22,500 nucleotides of DNA from Cristatella mucedo (Eukaryota; Bryozoa; Phylactolaemata; Cristatellidae). The stretch covers positions 791,001 to 813,500 of the forward strand of contig WPIO01000025.1 in assembly GCA_009760855.2 (NCBI GenBank), written 5' to 3'. Below the pieces are notes generated by a model. It ran no database searches. It was given only the letters and a program-made list of their open reading frames with translations, and was not told the origin of the DNA. Positions 1 to 22,500 of this stretch are shown here, one piece after another (positions within the stretch are counted from its first letter, which is position 1; each line of letters opens with the position of its first letter). Made by a program: the position numbers and the translations under genes.

Positions 1-181
1 TGGCTGCAATCCTGCTCACTCCTTTGCATCCTTGACCGTCGTCCTTGCCTCGAATCTGCACGGGCAGCAGCCAGCCGGCCGGGCAGCAGCGTGAGCCAGC
101 CGGCTGTGTCCAATCGCCATGCGACTGCTGCATCGCTCACCCCTTAGGCAGTCTGTTACGCTGCTCATTCATTTCGCGCAG

Positions 182-299
182 GATGGCGGAGCTGATGCTG
201 TCGTGGTGTGCTCGTGGGACGGACAGACGTACGTGGTCGGCGAAGGCGGCCAGGTGACGCGCTTCCAGTTCGACGAGCCGGTCTGCGCGTTCGCTGCTG
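182..299 (+). CDS. ITFG2: ITFG2-like exon a
   Basis: The acceptor is a pyrimidine-rich stretch ending cgcgcag before GATGGC. The donor is CTG|gtgagt at 299/300, leaving phase 1. It encodes the last propeller strands, including CSWDGQTYVV and FQFDEPVCAFAA. A CAG 5' of the exon keeps phase 0. The previous exon is not visible. Confidence 0.85.
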
Positions 300-716
300 G
301 TGAGTCGCGCCGGCCGGGCCCTTATGCTCGCCCTGCGAGCTGGGCCGAGACCGTATACTGCTGCAGCCGACCGCGTACCGCCGCTACATAGCCGATGATC
401 ACTATGGCCACTGCCACCGGTTTTTCCCTTTCATCTCGTGACCGGCGCTCACTTGGAGCTCTTCGGGTGCACCGTTGCAGGCAAGTTCTGCATGAAGGCC
501 GGCGCACCGAATACGCCGTGCCTCGTGTACGCCACGCTCGACGGCAGCCGCCTGTACGTCTACCACAACATACAGGGCAAAGCGATCGTGCAGCCGAGGC
601 ATCTGCTGGAAGCCATGCACGACAGCGAGGAAGTGGAAGCCGTGTGCCGAGCCGTGGGCGTGCGCGGTCAGTGCCCGCTCCTCGTGCCGAGCTGGCCGCC
701 ACCCGCCTCGACGCAG

Positions 717-754
<38 letters not shown>

Positions 755-1064
755 CGGCAGAGCCGAGGCGCTGCCTGGGGGCAGAGTTGCTGCAGTTGCA
801 GCAGCGGTAGGCTGGCCCACCCCTTCCTCTTGTTGCCCCCGAGCCGCCTCTAGCTGGCCTCTTCTCTGGCGAGCAGCTGCGGCCACTCGCTGCCTGAGCA
901 GAGCGCGGCCGTCTCCACTCGGTCGCCGGCTGTCACACGTGGCGGATGCCTGCTTCGTTGCAGGCCTGAGTCAGGAGCAGCTGCGCAGTCTGTGCGAGTG
1001 GTGCTTGTACGGCTGCTGCGGGGCCGACGATGCGCCGCCATTCGCCGAGCCAGGCGTGCAGTAG
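182..1064 (+). CDS. ITFG2: ITFG2-like (KICSTOR subunit), C-terminal part, join(182..299,481..666,964..1064)
   Basis: Three exons join in phase to give 134 codons and a TAG stop. Seen: a CSWDGQTYVV stretch followed by RFQFDEPVCAF, then PCLVY and RLYVYHN, and a short helical tail. These match the C-terminal quarter of animal ITFG2, where the same order of WDGQTY, VRFQVDEN, AFCAG, PCLVY and IYVY occurs. ITFG2 is a beta-propeller (FG-GAP-like) protein; with KPTN, KICS2 and SZT2 it forms KICSTOR, which places GATOR1 on the lysosome to restrain mTORC1. The N-terminal three quarters lie upstream of the window. The gene points towards the Ku70 gene, tail to tail. The family call is from remembered homology, not a search. 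Confidence 0.88.
300..480 (+). other. ITFG2-like intron
   Basis: A 181-nt GT-AG intron that begins gtgagt and ends gttgcag. It separates exons whose joined translation restores the conserved AFxAG to PCLVY spacing of the family. Nothing else is seen in it. Confidence 0.8.
481..666 (+). CDS. ITFG2: ITFG2-like exon b
   Basis: It starts after gttgcag, two bases completing a Gly codon, and ends CGCG|gtcagt in phase 1. It encodes GKFCMKAG, NTPCLVYATLDG and RLYVYHN, then the helix HLLEAMHDSEEVEAVCRAVG. This matches the last propeller blade and C-terminal helices of ITFG2. Confidence 0.88.
667..963 (+). other. ITFG2-like intron with poly(G) run
   Basis: A 297-nt GT-AG intron that begins gtcagt and ends cgttgcag. 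It carries the 37-base G run. One reading frame stays open across it, but that translation is a poly-Gly tract followed by low-complexity residues unlike the family, so splicing is the better reading. Confidence 0.75.
718..754 (+). repeat. Poly(G) mononucleotide run, 37 G
   Basis: An uninterrupted run of G on the + strand inside the last ITFG2-like intron. It is on the coding strand, so the pre-mRNA would contain poly(rG) able to form G-quadruplexes. Exact length is prone to sequencing error. Confidence 0.97.
964..1064 (+). CDS. ITFG2: ITFG2-like terminal exon
   Basis: It begins after cttcgttgcag with two bases that complete a Gly codon. It encodes LSQEQLRSLCEWCLYG and a weakly conserved tail, ending in TAG at 1062-1064. 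The position and length fit the end of ITFG2 (LPVTRALLHQTLY-like helix then a variable tail). Confidence 0.82.
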
Positions 1065-2002
1065 CCCGAGCAGCCCGAGCTTCGAATTTGCATCTTCTGC
1101 TCTGCGTGCGAGAGCGCGACTTCTGACCGGGCAGCCCGAGCAGACGGCAGCCGCCGACGGAAGCCTGCTAGTGGGGCTTGCACAGCTGTGGACGGCAGTA
1201 CAATTGATTACACGCTGCAAGGGCCCTTTATGTGCCGGCAGCGGAGGCGTCATCCGTGGGCATACGGCCACCTGCTTCACTTTTGAGAAGCTTGCTCTTA
1301 GGCCACATCGTCGGCCGAGCTGCACGAGGTCAGAGAATGGTGCGAAGGCGCTGCTACAAAGCAGCAGCTCGGAGCTCTGGGGGGGGGACCTTCCCCTCCC
1401 CCTCCGAAGAAAGCGTGGTCACTGCCGTACGCAGCACATGCTGCATGCAAAGTTCAAGCTGCGGCCTGTAGTGCCCAGTTGATCGCTACCTGGCCGCTTG
1501 TGCTGCCTGTGCCTAGCCAAGCAGGCAGGGCGACGGACAGCAGGCAGCTGCCTGCAACGCCTACTTGTACCAATTATATCGCAGCAACTCCAAAGGCTGC
1601 CATGTTCGTTTTTGTGTTTGATTGCATTCTGAAGTGCGAGTGGGCCTAGCTGGGCAGCATGATGCAATGATGCCTACTGATGAGACCAGTAGCTGAATCT
1701 AAGCGTCTCCCAGGTAAGAGTTCAAGCTGAGTGCACTCGGTGCCCAAGAAGCTGTGGCAGCTTAAGCTGCTTGCATTAATCCTAATCCCACGTACCAATG
1801 ATAACCTGCACCTGTCTCTCGCTTGCCAAACAATAATCAGTATTCAGCCACGTGCCAAGGCACATGTCAATACTTAAGTCTGCAGCCAGGTGCACCAAAT
1901 CGTCTGATCGAGAAATAAACTGGTAAATAGGACTCCGCCGAAGTGCAGCATACCAATTTGCCGTGGCCTTAGCTGCTCGCAAGTTTCCCCTCCCGACTTC
2001 GC
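1065..2002. other. 3' flank / UTR of ITFG2-like gene
   Basis: No coding signal is found here. There is a nine-G run at 1379-1387. An AATAAA at about 1914-1919 on the + strand is the first clear poly(A)-type hexamer after the stop, which would imply an 850-nt 3' UTR. That is inference only. Confidence 0.4.
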
Positions 2003-2018
2003 GTGACCGGACCGTTTA

Positions 2019-3315
2019 TTGACCAACAGCAGACTAGATCCGGCTAGGCTGCTAGAGCAGCTGCTGCTGCTACTGCTCGAAACCTCACACCTTGCTAGTA
2101 GGTTCCAGTCTGGCTTTAGAGCTAATCACTCCACAGAGTCAGCATTGCTTAGGGTATGCAACGACCTACTTAGGAATGCAGACATGGGTAGAGTGTCTCT
2201 GCTTGTTTTGCTTGATCTTTCGGCAGCTTTTGATACCATCGATCACAAAGTTCTTCTCGAGCGCCTCTCATCTCGCATGGGCATCACTGGCACTGCTCTG
2301 CGGTGGTTCAGGTCCTATCTCAGTGGGAGACTCCAAAGTATTAATGTGAATGAATAAAGATAATCTGAGGTACCTCTGAAATATGGGGTACCTCAGGGCT
2401 CCGTGCTAGGTCCGGTTCTTTTCACGGTTTATACTCTCCTTGTTGCTGATGTGATTGCCAAGCACAATCTAGGCTTTCACTTCTATGTGAATGATTCAGT
2501 TGTACCTATGCTTTGATCCCTCCCAGCCTTCGAGCACCTCAAATTCTCTCAACTCACTTGCTGCATGTATTGATGACATCCTCACATGGACGGCAGCAAA
2601 TTTTCTAAAACTAAACGACGATATAACTAACTTACTAGTTATGGGCAAACCCAGTGTGATTCACAAATTGGAAAGGCTGCTTAAAATTGGCTCTGCCAGC
2701 ATATCTCCAGTTGAATCAGCTCGAAATATATGTGTCATATTCCAAAGCAACCTCTCGTTAGACGACCCTATCAGCTCCACAGTCAAATCTGCCTATTTTC
2801 AGCTTCATAAAATTGCAAAGATTCGGGCTTGTTTAGACAAGGATACCACGTCCAAGTTGGTCCATGCATTCGTGACGTCCTGTCTCGTCTTCTGCAACTC
2901 ACTGCTTAATGGCCTACCAGCATGTGCGATCAGGCAATTGCAGCTGGTGCAAAACTCCACAGCTAGGCTTGTCTGTCGTGAGCCTCGCAGTTGCCACATT
3001 ACTCCACTTCCCACCGACCCGCACTGGCTACCAGTCAAGCAACGGATTGACTTCAAGGTTTTGTCGCTCACTTTTAGGTCACTTCATTCTTTGGCTCCAG
3101 CCTATATCTCAGATCTACTCCCCCACCAGGCCAAGCATCGTACCACCGGCTTTTCGGAATCCAACAGTCTACAAATACCTCCTACAAACCTCAAATCCTT
3201 TGGAGACCGTGCATTTAGTTCATATGCTCCCAAAGCCTGGAACTTCCTCCCGATCTGCGTCAGAACATCCCCTGATCTGACCACATTTAAAAAGAACTTA
3301 AAAACACCTATTTAG
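2019..3315 (+). pseudogene. LINE reverse transcriptase ORF remnant
   Basis: Two open pieces, about 2019-2357 and 2491-3315, belong to one RT reading frame interrupted by two TAA codons and a shift between frames at about 2495-2500. The first piece and the VPQGS/FYVND block share one frame and the thumb region uses another. The missing Ala-Asp of the active-site box means no polymerase activity is expected even without the stops. The damage is slight for about 1.3 kb, so insertion was probably recent on an evolutionary scale. That is inference. Confidence 0.88.
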
Positions 3316-3579
3316 GACAGCATTTAGTGGGTCCCTGTGATTCGTCCTTGATGTGCTTATGCGTGCTGACACTATGCATGCTGCCACTAACCACATTTGC
3401 ATGCTGACCCTGTGCATGTCACCCCTAACCATGTTATTCATGTTGTTTGTATATCAAGCATGATATTACTCACCATTCAATTGCATTTCCCTTTGCAGCA
3501 AATGTAAAGTGCCTAGAGAGAGATTGGGTTCTCTGAGGGCGCTTTATCAAGTGCATTATTATTATTATTATTATTATTA
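3316..3579 (+). repeat. LINE 3' UTR and (ATT)n tail
   Basis: It contains blocks that recur elsewhere in the window: ccactaaccaca, accatgttatt, ttgcagcaaatgtaaag, then a purine/pyrimidine hairpin around gagagattgggttctctgag and a final (ATT)n at 3555-3579. The hairpin arms AGAGA and TCTCT flank a short loop, with GCGC-like ends. This part is the most heavily copied sequence in the window. Confidence 0.9.
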
Positions 3580-3870
3580 CTGCAGGACGAGAGCCTGCCT
3601 CTCACACACCTAGCAAGTGCTCTGCCCCACCCCTATGAATGGTGGCTGCTGCTGGCTAGTCGAAGCCGCTCTTGTCTCTTGCACCCTCGGAGCTTCGGTG
3701 CGGGTGATGGGAAGGGCGTGACTGGCTGGGAGCAGCTCCGAGACGCTGCAAGCTGGAGTTGCTCAACTCTTCACCGTCCATAGCTCTATGGTCTCCACCT
3801 GTAATGTGGCTGGTCGTCGGCCACATAAAACGTCAGTAGAAAAACGGCACGCTGATCTCTGGAACTAGTT
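3580..3870. other. Intergenic, no feature
   Basis: The interval lies between the LINE tail and the next LINE 3' fragment. No coding or RNA signal was found. Confidence 0.5.
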
Positions 3871-3959
3871 CCTTTTGCAGCAAATGTAAAGCGCCTAGAA
3901 AGAGATTGAGTTCTCTTAGTGCGCTTTATCAAGTGCATTATTAGTATTATTATTATTAT
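3871..3959 (+). repeat. LINE 3' end fragment
   Basis: A short copy of the same LINE 3' terminus. It begins at ttttgcagcaaatgtaaag, has the gagattgagttctcttag hairpin, and ends in an imperfect (ATT)n. It is truncated at its 5' side within the 3' UTR, and lies just beyond the Ku70 poly(A) signal. Confidence 0.88.
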
Positions 3960-4110
3960 AGTAGGTATCTGTAGGAGCCACTTCATGAATGACAACGCAG
4001 CACTCACAAGCACGAACTCTTGCAGCAGTTATTTGAGCCACTCTGCTGTCGTATTGCTGCTGCAAAGTAGTTGGGGGTTGTGGGGTATGAGCTCCAAGCG
4101 GTCTGGGATG

Positions 4111-4116
4111 TTTATT
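4111..4116 (-). promoter_or_regulatory. Poly(A) signal AATAAA of Ku70
   Basis: A canonical AATAAA on the minus strand, about 38 nt after the TAG stop at 4154-4156. It implies a very short 3' UTR. No competing hexamer lies closer to the stop. Confidence 0.7.
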
Positions 4117-4153
4117 AGAATCTAAAATGTCAAGCACAAAGCAAAATGGCTGC

Positions 4154-20868
<16,715 letters not shown>

Positions 20869-22500
20869 CTGAAAATAGTATCCACGGCATGTTTTGCTTA
20901 GAGGATAAGCACGTGTTTTCCTTGTTCAAGCTAAACACGGTAGGTCTGGCAATCGAAGTCATGCAGTAGCAAGGCTGCATCAAATGTTTCCAATCTAGGT
21001 GAATGATCTGAATCGAATTAGGCTGACAGAAGGGCCTCTCCTTATCCATGCTTAAAGCGGCATTTGCTTCGAATCTCTTAAGAGCATTTAGTGACCAGAA
21101 ACTATGATCAGCAGGAAGAAATGCAGAAGCTGCTTGAAGGGAGTCTATTCAACATGACTACACATGGGGAGGTGGTAAACTTGTTTAGCATGTCCTCGGT
21201 ATCGGCCCTAGTGCAACTGGGGAGTTTGCACAAACCTGCCGACAATGGTGGCTGACAAAAAAACAAAGAGTAATCGACTTCCCTTCGACATCAAGCTACA
21301 TTAGGAATATTGGTGTTTCACCTGTATTGCTGACAGAGAGCAGGCTGACACAGAGCTGGAGCTACGATGGAAAATCTTCAGGGAGGAGCAAACAGAGAAG
21401 TCCAGTGCAAAGTGACTAGAAAGAGATAAGAGTTCTCTGGGGGCACTATAACCACTTTGGATAACTAAGAAAACCTGGCCACCGAATCTCCCACATGTGG
21501 AATAGCATAGGCAAAAGAGAAAAATAGCCGTAGCAGAAGGCAAGCTGTAAGTAAAGTAATTCACAATCTCTACAGACACTGCATCTTTCCCAATATGATA
21601 GTTCTCTGCGGTGTAGATGAAGTTTCTTGATGATAGATAACTCGGCTCACTCATTGGCTGTCAGCAAACACATTTGACAACCGCGAATTCCCAATATACA
21701 TTATAGGACGAGAAACAAATCAAATAGCACCATGCAGGTGGTAATAACACTCAGCCAGACAAAGCTGGCATGAACGGCACCTTTACCTAACAGACAACTG
21801 CTTTCAACTGCCACATTCCATGGGCTCAGACAAAGTCACAGGACATGCGCAAGGCATACTGACATTGGTTCTACCTATGTCGACGAAACAGTACCAATGA
21901 AATTCGGGTTCTACATTTGAATAACCTTTACCTGTAAGTAATTTACGGTCAGGCGATTGCTTTCCCATTCGAGCAATTACTTTATCCGGGGAAAATGCAA
22001 CGAATTCAACTTCCAGGGAAGTGCATATCAAGTGCATTGCTGATTCGGCAGCACAGTTCTATAATGCGAAGCACAAGCTGCTGCGACACATGCCCTCTTG
22101 GCTAGCAGGCTGAAAGCATGAATGAATTACTCTGTACACACCAAGATAGTGCTAAGGCTTTATAAACAAAGTTTCAAAATTACCTTAAATAACTTCAGCA
22201 TATGCACTACAGCATGCCCGTTCGAGTAGTTAAGCATGGTGCAGCAGAGGAACGCCGACAGTATACCACTGAAGAGCAGGCCAACGAGAAGTGCTCTATG
22301 TTTAAACATGTGACTATAGCCAGTTTAGATAGCATTAATCGCGCAATTCAAATACATGTTCACAAATTTGAACTTTGCGTCACTGTGCATATGCGATTGG
22401 TGCCTAGCAAGCACACTTGGGTATGCCCAGAGCGTGGGCCACATTTAGTCATTAGCTAGAACCATTCAGATGTAACAGCTTTTCTCCAAAAGTGCCAATC
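20869..22500. other. Upstream of the first recognised Ku70 exon
   Basis: It ends in the acceptor actattttcag. The acidic N-terminal segment typical of Ku70 was not found on the minus strand. One phase-0 candidate (ATG near 22237, donor at about 22184) encodes a short peptide without homology. A partial LINE/SINE tail is at 21403-21450. The first exon probably lies beyond the window. Confidence 0.5.
21403..21450 (+). repeat. LINE/SINE 3' tail fragment
   Basis: gactagaaagagataagagt and tctctgggggcactataacc resemble the shared hairpin and the gc-rich end of the LINE and SINE tails. It is too short to assign to one or the other. Confidence 0.6.

Larger units (their letters stand above)
2010..3579 (+). 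mobile_element. 5'-truncated non-LTR retrotransposon (L2/CR1-like), inactive
   Basis: Seen: reverse transcriptase motifs in order. FQSGFRANHSTESALL is near 2103-2150, LLDLSAAFDTIDH near 2205-2245, LRWFRSYLSGR near 2300-2330, GVPQGSVLGPVLF near 2390-2425, then a thumb/C-terminal region at 2530-3315 with HWLPVKQRIDFKVL and APAYISDLL. There is no endonuclease domain, so the copy is truncated at its 5' end. It is broken: in-frame stops at 2355-2357 and 2361-2363, a catalytic box reading FYVND where the family has FYADD, and a frame change just after that box. A 260-base 3' UTR follows, ending in (ATT)n, as in the L2/CR1 group. It lies between two convergent genes. Confidence 0.92.

Noticed and set aside
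438-1064. Single 208-codon + strand open frame containing poly-Gly
   Set aside because: It reads through the intron with the 37-G run. The ends match ITFG2 but the middle does not, and GT-AG borders in phase remove it.
21804-22037. Possible first Ku70 exon ending at a gtaaag donor near 21938
   Set aside because: The donor would be phase 1, while the next exon needs phase 0, and the peptide lacks the acidic N terminus.

Overview
This window is nuclear DNA from an animal. Coding sequence is split into short exons with GT/AG borders, and the introns and flanks are full of LINE 3' ends, tRNA-derived SINEs and microsatellites. Nothing bacterial is present. The repeat style, mixed GC content and one candidate 31-nt intron would suit an invertebrate such as a flatworm or other lophotrochozoan, but the sequence alone does not fix the lineage.

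Two genes are recognisable and they converge tail to tail. On the + strand, 182-1064 holds the last three exons of an ITFG2-like gene (KICSTOR complex, nutrient signalling to mTORC1). Its upstream exons lie outside the window. On the - strand, 20868 down to 4154 holds nearly all of a Ku70 (XRCC6) gene, the DNA-end-binding subunit of the Ku heterodimer in non-homologous end joining. I recovered 13 coding exons. Every junction agrees in phase, and the exons add to 1797 nt: 598 codons plus a stop. They run from the start of the vWA domain through the beta-barrel core and a basic linker to a C-terminal SAP domain. Only the short acidic N-terminal exon was not found.

Between the two 3' ends (about 2.0-3.6 kb) sits a 5'-truncated, dead non-LTR retrotransposon of the L2/CR1 type with an (ATT)n tail. 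Its 3' end recurs at least five more times as shorter, variably truncated copies. A tRNA-derived SINE family has about six full or partial copies and shares a tail motif with the LINE, which suggests a SINE/LINE mobilisation pair. A second tRNA-like SINE family is seen at about 7.0 kb with a tail fragment at 13.2 kb.

Low-complexity DNA is prominent in the Ku70 introns: (AT)n over about 220 bp, (AG)n with GACA/GATA blocks over about 300 bp, (GT)n, (ATT)n, and several pure G runs, all with G on the + strand. I see no CRISPR, operon, RNA gene or convincing new defence-like system. The points most worth a second look are the 31-nt intron, the shared LINE/SINE tail and the G runs.
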